Of a DNA stretch of 63,560 nt, positions 1 through 7,561 are shown piece by piece. The stretch spans positions 1 to 63,560 of the forward strand of contig JACRNU010000067.1 in assembly GCA_016234805.1 (NCBI GenBank), given 5' to 3'. How positions within the stretch are numbered: the stretch's first letter is position 1; every line of letters begins with the position of its first letter. The notes below the pieces were generated by a model. The model was not told where the DNA came from, searched no databases, and was given only the letters and a program-made list of their open reading frames with translations. The translations under genes and the position numbers were made by a program. The stretch is from Elusimicrobiota bacterium (lineage in GTDB: Bacteria > Elusimicrobiota > Elusimicrobia > UBA1565 > UBA9628).

Positions 1-87
1 AGCGACGATGCCAGCCCCATGGGTATCCCCTTCTCGGCGTTCGAGGGAACACTCTACCATTTCTCGTCGAGAGGCCGGCTTAAGTGA
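1..87 (+). CDS. 3' end of an unidentified gene (partial)
   Basis: Frame 1 is open from the first base to a TGA at 85-87, giving 28 residues that end in a basic tail (SSRGRLK). The gene starts outside the window. No family can be recognised from so short a piece. It lies on the same strand as pilT with an 83-bp gap, so it may be the preceding gene of the same run. The only signal seen in that gap is the pilT ribosome binding site. Confidence 0.45.
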   Translation, partial: SDDASPMGIPFSAFEGTLYHFSSRGRLK

Positions 88-170
88 ACGGCATTGAGCC
101 TAAGCGAGGAAATGGTTGCGTCCATCGTCGTGGGAGGCAACCATGACCCCCGCACGACCGAGGTGAACTA

Positions 171-1244
171 ATGGATTTACAGACGATGCTCCAGAAGGTG
201 ATGGACAGCAACGCCAGCGACCTGCACATCCGCGCGGGCGGGCCCGCGTACCTCCGGGTCGACGGCGACATGGCGGTGGTGGCGCCCGAGGTCCTGAGCC
301 AGGCCGACGTCGAGGGCATGCTGAGCCAGATCGCGACCAACAGGGCCAAGAAGATCTACGAGGCCAAGGGAGAGGCCGATTTCTCCTTCCAGGCCGGGGA
401 GGTGGCGCGCTTCCGCGTCAACGCCTTCCGCCAGCGCGGGCGCCTGAGCATGGCCATCCGCAAGATTCCGATGAAGATCCCCACCTTCGACGAGCTGCGC
501 CTGCCCGCCGCGACCATGCGCAAGATCGCGGACAACAGCCGCGGCCTCATCCTCGTGACGGGCATCACCGGGTCCGGCAAGTCCTCGACGTTGTCCGCCA
601 TGGTGGACTACGTCAATCAGACCCGCGCGGAACACATCCTCACCATCGAGGACCCCATCGAGTTCGTCCACAAGGACAAGAAGGCCGTGGTCACCCAGCG
701 CGAGATCGGCGAGGACACGACCTCCTACGCCGAGGGCATCAAGATGGCCATGCGCCAAGACCCCGACGTCATCCTCGTGGGCGAGATGCGCGACCTCGAG
801 ACCACCTCCGCGGCCCTGACCGCCGCGCTCACCGGCCACCTCGTGCTCGGGACCCTGCACACGACCGACGCCATCCAGACCATCTCGCGCGTCATCGACC
901 TGTATCCTCCTCATCAACAGGCTCTGATACGCATCCAGCTCGCCGAGAGCTTGAAGGCCGTCATCAGCCAGCGCCTGCTCCCGGGCATCAAGGGCGGGCG
1001 CGTGCCGGCCCTCGAGATCCTCATCGTGACGGGCCACGTGAAGAAGTGCATCGAGGAGAACAAGGCGGTCGAGATGATGCAGGCGTGCACGAAGGGGCAG
1101 TTCTACGGGATGGTGACGTTCAACCAGTCGCTCGTGAAGCTCTTCAAGGACGGGCTCGTCAAGGAGTCCGACGTCCTCGACGCCGCTTCGAGCCCGGACG
1201 ACGTCAAACTCGCGATGCGCGGCATCGAGCAGGAGGTCAAGTAA
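171..1244 (+). CDS. pilT: PilT, type IV pilus retraction ATPase
   Basis: Hexameric cytoplasmic ATPase that powers type IV pilus retraction (twitching motility). The 357-aa length is typical of the family. Visible motifs are the Walker A loop GITGSGKSS (residues 131-139), the Walker B region DVILVGEMRD (199-208) and the His box LGTLHTTDA (226-234). The N-terminal PAS-like half begins MDLQTMLQKVMDSNASDLHI, which is characteristic of PilT. The start is supported by GAGGTGA at 160-166, four bases before the ATG. No other pilus genes are in the window, so the rest of the machine must be encoded elsewhere. The deoxynucleoside kinase gene follows after 2 nt and is probably cotranscribed. Confidence 0.95.
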   Translation: MDLQTMLQKVMDSNASDLHIRAGGPAYLRVDGDMAVVAPEVLSQADVEGMLSQIATNRAKKIYEAKGEADFSFQAGEVARFRVNAFRQRGRLSMAIRKIPMKIPTFDELRLPAATMRKIADNSRGLILVTGITGSGKSSTLSAMVDYVNQTRAEHILTIEDPIEFVHKDKKAVVTQREIGEDTTSYAEGIKMAMRQDPDVILVGEMRDLETTSAALTAALTGHLVLGTLHTTDAIQTISRVIDLYPPHQQALIRIQLAESLKAVISQRLLPGIKGGRVPALEILIVTGHVKKCIEENKAVEMMQACTKGQFYGMVTFNQSLVKLFKDGLVKESDVLDAASSPDDVKLAMRGIEQEVK

Positions 1245-1246
1245 CC

Positions 1247-2008
1247 ATGTTCGCCGAGGGATATATCGGGATCGCGGGGACGATCGGGGTCGGTAAGTCC
1301 ACTCTCACGGAGGATCTGGCGCGAGCCTTGAATTTCGAGCCCATCCTCGAGGAGGTGGACGGCAACCCCTACCTCGAGAGCTTCTACAGGGACATGAAGG
1401 GCTTCGGGACCATGATGCAGGTGTGGCTCCTCAACCACCGCTTCCGCCAGCACCGGGAGTTCGTCACCCGGATCTCGCTGGGCAAGATCCGCGGCGTGGT
1501 GCAGGACCGGACCATCTGGGAGGACACCATCTTCGCCCGGATGCTCAACAACCATCCCGACAAGATCATCACGGACCTCGACTACAACACCTACCTGGAC
1601 CTCTTCGACAACATGGTCCTGCGCGAACTGGTGTTCCCGCAGCTCCTCATCTATCTCGACGTCAACCCCGAGACCGCGGTCCAGCGCATCCATCGGCGGG
1701 GCCGGGTCATGGAGCGGACCATCACGCTCGAGTACCTCACCATGCTCCGGGACAACTACGAGCAGTTCGTCAGCGAGATGGAGCAGGCCGGGGTGCGCAT
1801 CCTCCGCCTGAACTGGGAGAAGTTCCCGCCGATCTCCGAGGTCGTGCGCCTCGTGCACGAGTACTCACTCAGGCCTTCCAGCTTCACGAAGTGGGTCCGG
1901 CCCCTGCGCAAGGCCCCGGTCATCAAGCCCAGGCTCGACGTCGACCCCGAGCCCGGCGCCGGCGGGAAGAAGGGTTCCGAGGAGGTCGCGACGCATGCCG
2001 GAGCTTAG
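1247..2008 (+). CDS. deoxynucleoside kinase (dAK/dGK family)
   Basis: Predicted salvage kinase that phosphorylates deoxyadenosine or deoxyguanosine. The protein is 253 aa from an ATG two bases after the pilT stop. The open frame extends further upstream, but only inside pilT. Motifs: P-loop AGTIGVGKST (10-19), the DRT triad in VQDRTIWED (about 85-93), and the Arg-rich lid RIHRRGRVMER (147-157). The last ~35 residues are a Gly/Lys/Glu-rich tail not needed for the fold. The gene overlaps the next by 14 nt. Substrate preference cannot be read from the sequence. Confidence 0.88.
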   Translation: MFAEGYIGIAGTIGVGKSTLTEDLARALNFEPILEEVDGNPYLESFYRDMKGFGTMMQVWLLNHRFRQHREFVTRISLGKIRGVVQDRTIWEDTIFARMLNNHPDKIITDLDYNTYLDLFDNMVLRELVFPQLLIYLDVNPETAVQRIHRRGRVMERTITLEYLTMLRDNYEQFVSEMEQAGVRILRLNWEKFPPISEVVRLVHEYSLRPSSFTKWVRPLRKAPVIKPRLDVDPEPGAGGKKGSEEVATHAGA

Positions 2009-2789
2009 GGTCCGCCGCGCGCGGAACCTGCCCATGACGGATGGGGCTCGGCCGTCGGAGAAGGCGGCGGTCTGGCGGCGGTCGGGGGACCTGTTCGTGG
2101 ACTCCCGCCTGGAGAGCCTCGGCGTCCGGCATGGGACCACCACGCGAACCCTGGGCGACATGGCTGACCCCGCTAGGCGGCGGGACTTCTTCAGGAGCCT
2201 GGGATTCAAGGACGAGCCCGGGCTCTGGCTCAAGCAGGTCCACGGAGACCGCATCGTCATCCATCCGGAGGACGGCTGCGGCACGCCAGAGGCACCCCTT
2301 CAAGCGGACGGCTGGATCGCCGCTGCTCCGTCCCGGCCCCTGTGCGTCTACACGGCCGATTGCGCCCCCCTTTTCCTGTGGGGAGGCGGCCAGGGCGCCC
2401 GCCCTCGGTTCGGAGGGGTCTTCCACGTGGGCTGGCGCGGAGCGGCCGCGGGCCTGCCGAAGAAGGCGGTGAAGGCTCTGACCGCGGCTTTCGGGGGCAA
2501 GGCCTCCGGGTTGCGCGCCTCCGTGGGCCCCCACATCCGGCCGTGCTGCTTCCGCGTGGGCGCGGAGGTCTCCTCCCAGTTCCGCAAGGAGAGCGTCACG
2601 GAGGGCAAGGACGGCAATTTCGTGGACCTCGGCGCCGAGATCGCGGCCCAGCTCGCGGAAACGGGGGTGGATGCCGGGTCCGTGTCCGTCTGCACGGAGT
2701 GCACCTCCTGCCGCTCGGACCTGTTCTATTCCTATCGCAAGGACAAGGCACGGGAGTCCCTCCTCTCGTTCCTGGGGCTGACCCCATGA
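1995..2789 (+). CDS. pgeF: laccase-domain protein, YfiH/PgeF family
   Basis: A 264-aa member of the Cu-oxidase_4 (DUF152) family. Characterised members act in peptidoglycan quality control (PgeF) or as multifunctional purine nucleosidases. Family hallmarks are VYTADCAPLF, the metal-site stretch GVFHVGWRGA, and GPHIRPCCF near the active Cys. A late Cys-rich segment (CTECTSCRSDLFYSYRKD) matches the usual family C-terminus. The start overlaps the kinase gene by 14 nt and the stop overlaps the hisC start as ATGA. This supports translational coupling in one operon. Confidence 0.88.
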   Translation: MPELRVRRARNLPMTDGARPSEKAAVWRRSGDLFVDSRLESLGVRHGTTTRTLGDMADPARRRDFFRSLGFKDEPGLWLKQVHGDRIVIHPEDGCGTPEAPLQADGWIAAAPSRPLCVYTADCAPLFLWGGGQGARPRFGGVFHVGWRGAAAGLPKKAVKALTAAFGGKASGLRASVGPHIRPCCFRVGAEVSSQFRKESVTEGKDGNFVDLGAEIAAQLAETGVDAGSVSVCTECTSCRSDLFYSYRKDKARESLLSFLGLTP

Positions 2790-3904
2790 GTACGACCATC
2801 CAGCCTCGGCGGTTCCTGCGCGGACTGGTCCCCTACATCCCGGGCAAGGCCATCGCCGCGGTCAAGCGGGAGCTCGGCCTGCGGTCCATCGTGAAGCTCG
2901 CCTCCAACGAGAACCCGCTCGGAGCCTCCCCCAAGGCCCTGGCCGCCTTCAAGCGGGCCATGGCGGACTGCTCCCTCTACCCCGAGGGCGCCAGCCCCGA
3001 GCTCAGGCAGGCCCTGGCGCGCTTCCACCGGGTGGACCCGGACAGCGTCATCGTGGGCAACGGCTCCGACGAGATCATCCGCCTGCTCTGCGAGGCCTTC
3101 GTGGAGCCGGACGACGAGGTCATCGTCAGCCAGTACGCGTTCATCCGGTTCAAGCAGCAGGCGGCCATGATGGGGGGCAAGGTCATCGAGGTCCCCATGG
3201 TGGACTGGACCCACGACCTGCGGACCATGGGCCGGACCGCGAGCCTGCGCACCAAGATCGTGTTCGTGGCCAATCCCAACAACCCCACCGGGACCTACAA
3301 CACCGAAGACGAGTTGGCGGAGCTCCTGGCCATCGTTCCCGCCTCCACCCTCGTGGTGCTCGACGAGGCCTACGCTCACTACGCCGACGGCCTCCCCGAT
3401 TTCCCGCTCACGGTGCCGGGACTGCTGTCGCGCCATCCGAACCTGGTGGTGATCCGCACCTTCTCCAAGGCCTACGGCCTGGCGGGCCTGAGGGTGGGCT
3501 ACGGCCTGGCCGACACGGAGCTTGTGGGGTGGCTCGACCGCATCCGCATGCCCTTCAACGTCAACCTCCCCGCGCAGCGGGCCTGCATCGAGGCCCTCAA
3601 GGACGCGGCTTTCGTCAAGCGCAGCGTGGCCCTGGCGGCCAAGGGCCGCGAGTCCCTCGGCCGCGAGATCCGCGCCATGGGCATGGAGGTCCTGGACTCC
3701 GCGGGCAACTTCCTCTTCGTCCACACCCCGGTGCCGGGCCGCACGCTCTTCCACGCCCTGCTCAAGCGCGGGGTCATCATCCGGCCCATGGACGAATACG
3801 GGCTCGCCAAGTCCGTGCGCATCACGGTGGGCACGCCCGGGCAGAACAAGCTTCTGCTCAGGGCCTTGAGAGAGGTGCTCGCGCAGGCGAGGAATGCTCC
3901 ATGA
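2786..3904 (+). CDS. hisC: histidinol-phosphate aminotransferase
   Basis: PLP-dependent fold-type I aminotransferase, 372 aa, converting imidazole acetol phosphate to histidinol phosphate in histidine synthesis. Motifs: SNENPLG (about 40-46), NPNNPTG (163-169), DEAYAHYA (193-200) and the PLP-lysine loop RTFSKAYGLAG, with K228 as the predicted Schiff-base lysine. The start ATG overlaps the upstream stop (ATGA), and its own stop overlaps the cmk start in the same way. HisC-like enzymes of this group can also act on aromatic substrates. No other his genes are present here, so an aromatic role cannot be excluded. Confidence 0.92.
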   Translation: MSTTIQPRRFLRGLVPYIPGKAIAAVKRELGLRSIVKLASNENPLGASPKALAAFKRAMADCSLYPEGASPELRQALARFHRVDPDSVIVGNGSDEIIRLLCEAFVEPDDEVIVSQYAFIRFKQQAAMMGGKVIEVPMVDWTHDLRTMGRTASLRTKIVFVANPNNPTGTYNTEDELAELLAIVPASTLVVLDEAYAHYADGLPDFPLTVPGLLSRHPNLVVIRTFSKAYGLAGLRVGYGLADTELVGWLDRIRMPFNVNLPAQRACIEALKDAAFVKRSVALAAKGRESLGREIRAMGMEVLDSAGNFLFVHTPVPGRTLFHALLKRGVIIRPMDEYGLAKSVRITVGTPGQNKLLLRALREVLAQARNAP

Positions 3905-4605
3905 AGAGGCGCCGGCGGGGGAAGATCATCGCCATCGACGGGCCCGCGGGGGTGGGCAAGTCCACCGTGGGCCGCCTGGTGGCCGCGAAGCTGGGCTACG
4001 ATTTCATCAACACGGGCGAGATGTTCCGCGCCCTGACCTGGAAAGCGCTGTCCTCGGGCGTGGAGGTCTCGGATTTCCCAGCCGTGGCCGCGCTGGCTTG
4101 CCGTCTCCGATGGGAGTTCCGCCCGACGCCGGACCGGACCCTCAAGACCTTCATCGACGGCGAGAACGCGGCGCCCTACCTGCGGGAAGAGCGCGTGAGC
4201 TCGAATTCGAGCGCGGTGGCGGCCAACCCGGAGGTGAGGCGGTTCATGTGCCGGCTCCAGCGCCGTCTCGGGGGGGCGGGTGAGATCGTGATGGAGGGCC
4301 GCGACATCGGGACCCACGTGTTCCCCGACGCGGACCACAAGATATACCTGGACGCGGACATCGACGAGCGCGCGCGGCGCCGGTACCGCCAGCTCAAGGC
4401 CTCCGGGGCGCGGGCGCACCTCGGGGCTGTGCGCGAGGCCATGCTGACGCGCGACCTCAACGACCTCAAGCGCAAGATCAACCCCCTCTCTCAGGCCGCG
4501 GACGCGGTCGTGGTCGATTCGACCCACCTGACCCTGCACGAGGTCGCGGACAAGATCGTCAGGATGGTCCGGGCGCGCCGGCAGCGGAGGGACGGCTCGC
4601 GATGA
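3901..4605 (+). CDS. cmk: cytidylate kinase
   Basis: (d)CMP kinase, 234 aa. P-loop GPAGVGKST (13-21), followed by the CMP-binding region NTGEMFRALTW. The segment MEGRDIGTHVFPDADHKIYL carries the conserved GRDIGT motif. The next stretch, DADIDERARRRYRQL, is the family lid/ERA region. A basic N-terminus (MKRRRRGK) precedes the fold. It sits between hisC and plsC with 4-nt ATGA overlaps on both sides. The order cmk-plsC-rpsA is a recurrent bacterial arrangement and strengthens all three calls. Confidence 0.94.
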   Translation: MKRRRRGKIIAIDGPAGVGKSTVGRLVAAKLGYDFINTGEMFRALTWKALSSGVEVSDFPAVAALACRLRWEFRPTPDRTLKTFIDGENAAPYLREERVSSNSSAVAANPEVRRFMCRLQRRLGGAGEIVMEGRDIGTHVFPDADHKIYLDADIDERARRRYRQLKASGARAHLGAVREAMLTRDLNDLKRKINPLSQAADAVVVDSTHLTLHEVADKIVRMVRARRQRRDGSR

Positions 4606-5198
4606 CCGGATACCGGCCGACCCTGGCGCGCCGCGTGTCCCAGGCCGTGGTCTCCCGGCTCGCCCGTCTTTTCTGGCGGCTCGAGGTCCGCGGGCTCGAG
4701 AACGTGCCCGGCGACGGCCCGCTCATCGTGGCTTCGAACCACGTCTCCCTTTGCGACGGCCCCATGCTCTCCGTGGCCCTGGGGGGGGACCGCTGCCTGC
4801 GGTTCATGGCCAAGACCGAGCTTTTCAAGGTGCCGGTGCTCGGCTGGTTCCTTTCCGAGGTCGGCAACATCCCGGTGGACCGGGCCCGCGGGGACGTCTC
4901 TGCCATGCGCGCGGCCGTGGACATGGTCCGCGCCGGCGGCTGCCTCGGGATGTTCCCGGAAGGGACGCGGGTCAAGGCCTGCAAGGCCGTGACGGTGAAG
5001 GCGGGCGTGGGTTTCCTCGCCCGGGAGACGGGCGCCAGGGTCGTCCCGGCCCGCCTGGTGAACACGGACAGATTTCCGGTGACGCGCCGAGTGGAGGTGA
5101 GGTTCGGCGAGCCCATGACCTTCAGGGGAGACCCTGGGGACAAGGCCGCGTGCCAGGACTTCGCCCATGCCTTGATGGAGCGCATCAGGAAGCTGTGA
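4602..5198 (+). CDS. plsC: 1-acyl-sn-glycerol-3-phosphate acyltransferase
   Basis: Membrane-associated lysophosphatidate acyltransferase, 198 aa, making phosphatidic acid for phospholipid synthesis. The HX4D catalytic motif is seen in SNHVSLCDGP (NHVSLCD, 46-52) and the glycerol-phosphate binding motif in FPEGTR (118-123). Another conserved block is GNIPVDRARGD. The first acyltransferase step is not encoded next to it, but the partner acyl-phosphate pathway gene plsY lies at 28.0-28.6 kb. It overlaps cmk by ATGA. Downstream is a 45-bp leader containing a strong stem-loop before rpsA. Confidence 0.93.
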   Translation: MTGYRPTLARRVSQAVVSRLARLFWRLEVRGLENVPGDGPLIVASNHVSLCDGPMLSVALGGDRCLRFMAKTELFKVPVLGWFLSEVGNIPVDRARGDVSAMRAAVDMVRAGGCLGMFPEGTRVKACKAVTVKAGVGFLARETGARVVPARLVNTDRFPVTRRVEVRFGEPMTFRGDPGDKAACQDFAHALMERIRKL

Positions 5199-5202
5199 TC
5201 AG

Positions 5203-5236
5203 GGGCCTGGCCGCAAAAGGCCAGGTCCCAAAGGGG
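5203..5236 (+). promoter_or_regulatory. stem-loop in the plsC-rpsA gap
   Basis: GGGCCTGGCC (5203-5212) can pair with GGCCAGGTCC (5219-5228) around the loop GCAAAA, a 10-bp stem with one G-T pair. No U-run follows, so it is not a standard terminator. AAGGGG (5231-5236) lies 7 nt before the rpsA ATG and would sit just beyond the stem. It may modulate rpsA translation, since S1 is autoregulated in some bacteria; that role is inference. Confidence 0.5.
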
Positions 5237-5243
5237 TGCTACG

Positions 5244-6578
5244 ATGGACACTGACAATGGACGGACGCCTGAGATCGACGATGCCGCGACCACGGTCGAG
5301 CCCGTGGAGGAAGCGCTGGAGGCCGCGCCGGAGGCCGAGGAGAGCATGGAATCCCTCCTCGCCCAGCAGAACCGGTTCTCGGAGATGCTTGTGGGCAGGA
5401 AGCCCGTGTGGGTCAAGGTGATCCAGGTGACCAAGGACAACGTCCTGGTGGATATCGGCGAGAAGCGTGAGGGCATGGTGCCTCTGTCCGAATTCAACGC
5501 CCCTGCTCCCGCTCCCGCCCCGGCGGAGCCCAAGGAGGGCCAGGCCCCGGAGGGCGCCGCCGTCGGGGGGCGGCCGACCGTGGGGCAGCGCATCCCCGTG
5601 ATCCTGATGAGCGGCATCCGCTCGGATGGCGCGACGCTCCTGTCCTACCGCAAGGCCCGCGAATCCCTCGCCTGGGAGGCCGCGCTCAAGGCCTACACGG
5701 AGAAGAGCCGCGTGCGCGGGACCGTCACGATGCACGTCAAGGGCGGCTTCCTCGTCGATGTCGGCGGTGTGCGGGCCTTCCTGCCCTCCTCGCTGGCGGA
5801 CCTGCGGCCGGTGCGCGTCCCGGAGCGCATGGTCAAGACCGGCGTGCGCTGCTACATCATTGAGGTCAACGAGTCCAAGAAGCAGGTGGTCCTCTCCCGG
5901 AAGGCCGTCCTCGACGAGGACACGGCCAAGCGCCGCGCCAAGACCCTCGCGGAGCTGAGGATCGGCGAGGTCAGGATCGGCCGCGTCATCCACGCGGGCG
6001 CCGCGGGCCTCCTGGCGGACATCGGGGGTCTCGAGGGCTTCGTGAAGACCGCGGACATCAGCTGGGGCTCTCCCAAGTCGGCCTCCGACTTCCCCCGTGG
6101 GATGAAGCTCAAGGTGAAGATCCTGGGCAAGCCCGTTGAGGGCAGCCCGGACAAGGTCTCCCTCGGGATCAAGCAGCTCACGCCGAACCCGGCCGACGGC
6201 ATGCGCCGGAAGTTCCCTCCGAAGACCGTGGTGCGCGGCAAGGTCGTGGAATCCACGCCGGCCGGCGTGCGCCTGCGCCTCGAGGACGGGACTCCCGCCT
6301 TCTGTTCCCCGGCCGACTGCATCGAGGGGCAGACCTACAAGGAAGGAGAGCAGGTCACCGGAGTGGTCCACGGCGTCGACTCGACCACCCTCCAGGTGAG
6401 CGTCTCCCTGCGGAAGTTCGACGACATCAAGGAGAGGAAGCGCATGGCCTCGTACCTGAAGGCGCCGCCGCCGCTGACCCTCGGCGAACTGCTCGCTCCG
6501 GCTTCCTCCGGTGACGAACGGGACCGGGGCGACGACCCGCCGTCCGCCGGCAGCCCGAAGAAGCAGGCCGTCGCCTGA
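5244..6578 (+). CDS. rpsA: S1-domain RNA-binding protein, ribosomal protein S1-like
   Basis: A 444-aa protein with about four S1 (OB-fold) modules, at roughly residues 48-110, 155-225, 240-310 and 325-395. Each has the usual signature: VLVDIGEKREGMVPLSEF, then FLVDVGGVRAFLPSSL, then LLADIGGLEGFVKTADISW. Short Glu/Ala-rich N-terminal and Ser/Asp-rich C-terminal tails flank them. Escherichia coli S1 has six modules; four-module forms are known in other phyla. The cmk-plsC-rpsA order supports bS1. The ATG is preceded by AAGGGG with 7-nt spacing. The stop overlaps the next start as TGATG. Confidence 0.9.
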   Translation: MDTDNGRTPEIDDAATTVEPVEEALEAAPEAEESMESLLAQQNRFSEMLVGRKPVWVKVIQVTKDNVLVDIGEKREGMVPLSEFNAPAPAPAPAEPKEGQAPEGAAVGGRPTVGQRIPVILMSGIRSDGATLLSYRKARESLAWEAALKAYTEKSRVRGTVTMHVKGGFLVDVGGVRAFLPSSLADLRPVRVPERMVKTGVRCYIIEVNESKKQVVLSRKAVLDEDTAKRRAKTLAELRIGEVRIGRVIHAGAAGLLADIGGLEGFVKTADISWGSPKSASDFPRGMKLKVKILGKPVEGSPDKVSLGIKQLTPNPADGMRRKFPPKTVVRGKVVESTPAGVRLRLEDGTPAFCSPADCIEGQTYKEGEQVTGVVHGVDSTTLQVSVSLRKFDDIKERKRMASYLKAPPPLTLGELLAPASSGDERDRGDDPPSAGSPKKQAVA

Positions 6579-7561
6579 TGTTGCGTTCGCCGTCCGAGGC
6601 CAGGGCCGTCAACGAGGCCCCGCGGATCAAGCACCGGGCGCTGCCTGAGGGCTTCTTCAGCCGGGCGCGGTCGTGGGTTCTGCTGGGCTTCGTCCTGCTT
6701 GGCCCGGCGGTGTTCGTCTTCGGCTGGTACTGGAATTACCGCCGGACCGACCTCCCCCGTCGCGGGCCCTCCGGGGCCGCGCAGGTCGTGCCTAACATGG
6801 AGGCCGAACTCCGGGCGGCCCAGGAGAAGCTCAAGGGAGACCCCCAGGACCTCGGGGCCCTGGTGAGGCTCGGGGTCCTGTACTTCGAGAAGGGCAAGGA
6901 GCACTTCCCCGACGCGATCAACGCCTTGGAGGAGGCGCGGGACCTCGGCGCCCTCGATGCTCGGGTCTTCTACTGCCTCGGCATGATGTACCAGGAGCTG
7001 GGCCTCTCGGCCTTCGCCGTGGACGAGTACCGGCGCTACCTGCGCAACAACCCCGAAGACCGTGAGATCCGCCTGCTCACGGCCAAGCTCCTCTACCAGC
7101 AGGGGCGCTACCCCGAGGCCGTGGGCGAATACGAGCGCCTTAAGTTCCAGCAGCCCAACGACAGGATCATCGAGGAGAACCTGGGCCTGAGCCTCTGGGC
7201 CGCGAAGCAGTACGGCCGCGCCGCGGAGTCCTTCGCCGCGCTCAAGACCTACGGTCCCGTCGAATCGCGGCGCGCCGCCTTCTACCAGGGGCAGCTCGCC
7301 TTCGACCAGATGCTCTACAACGCCGCGCTCAAGAGCCTGCTCGAAGCCGTCCCCGGCGCCGCTGATGCCGCGGTGCCGGAGGACAGGCTCCAGTCGGTCC
7401 TGGCCGCGACCTACCAGAAGATGGGACGCGGCGATGAGGCGCGGGCCTCGTGGGAGAAGGTGCTGGCCCTCTCGCCCAAGGACGTCAAGGCGCAGGTCGC
7501 GCTGCGCGACCTCAACCGCCGCAATCCTCCGAAGAAGCCCAAGCCCGCCAAGAAGGCGTGA
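6578..7561 (+). CDS. membrane-anchored TPR protein
   Basis: A 327-aa protein. A cytoplasmic N-terminus of ~30 residues leads to one hydrophobic segment (WVLLGFVLLGPAVFVFGWYW, about 33-52). This is followed by a Pro/Arg linker and about six tetratricopeptide-type repeats (for example ALVRLGVLYFEKGKE, YCLGMMYQELGL, AAKQYGRAAESFAALK). It ends in a Lys/Pro-rich tail (PPKKPKPAKKA). It is probably a periplasm-facing scaffold. The specific partner is unknown. Its stop overlaps a GTG start (GTGA) of the peptidase/propeller/barrel gene, so the two proteins may work together. Confidence 0.8.
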   Translation: MLRSPSEARAVNEAPRIKHRALPEGFFSRARSWVLLGFVLLGPAVFVFGWYWNYRRTDLPRRGPSGAAQVVPNMEAELRAAQEKLKGDPQDLGALVRLGVLYFEKGKEHFPDAINALEEARDLGALDARVFYCLGMMYQELGLSAFAVDEYRRYLRNNPEDREIRLLTAKLLYQQGRYPEAVGEYERLKFQQPNDRIIEENLGLSLWAAKQYGRAAESFAALKTYGPVESRRAAFYQGQLAFDQMLYNAALKSLLEAVPGAADAAVPEDRLQSVLAATYQKMGRGDEARASWEKVLALSPKDVKAQVALRDLNRRNPPKKPKPAKKA

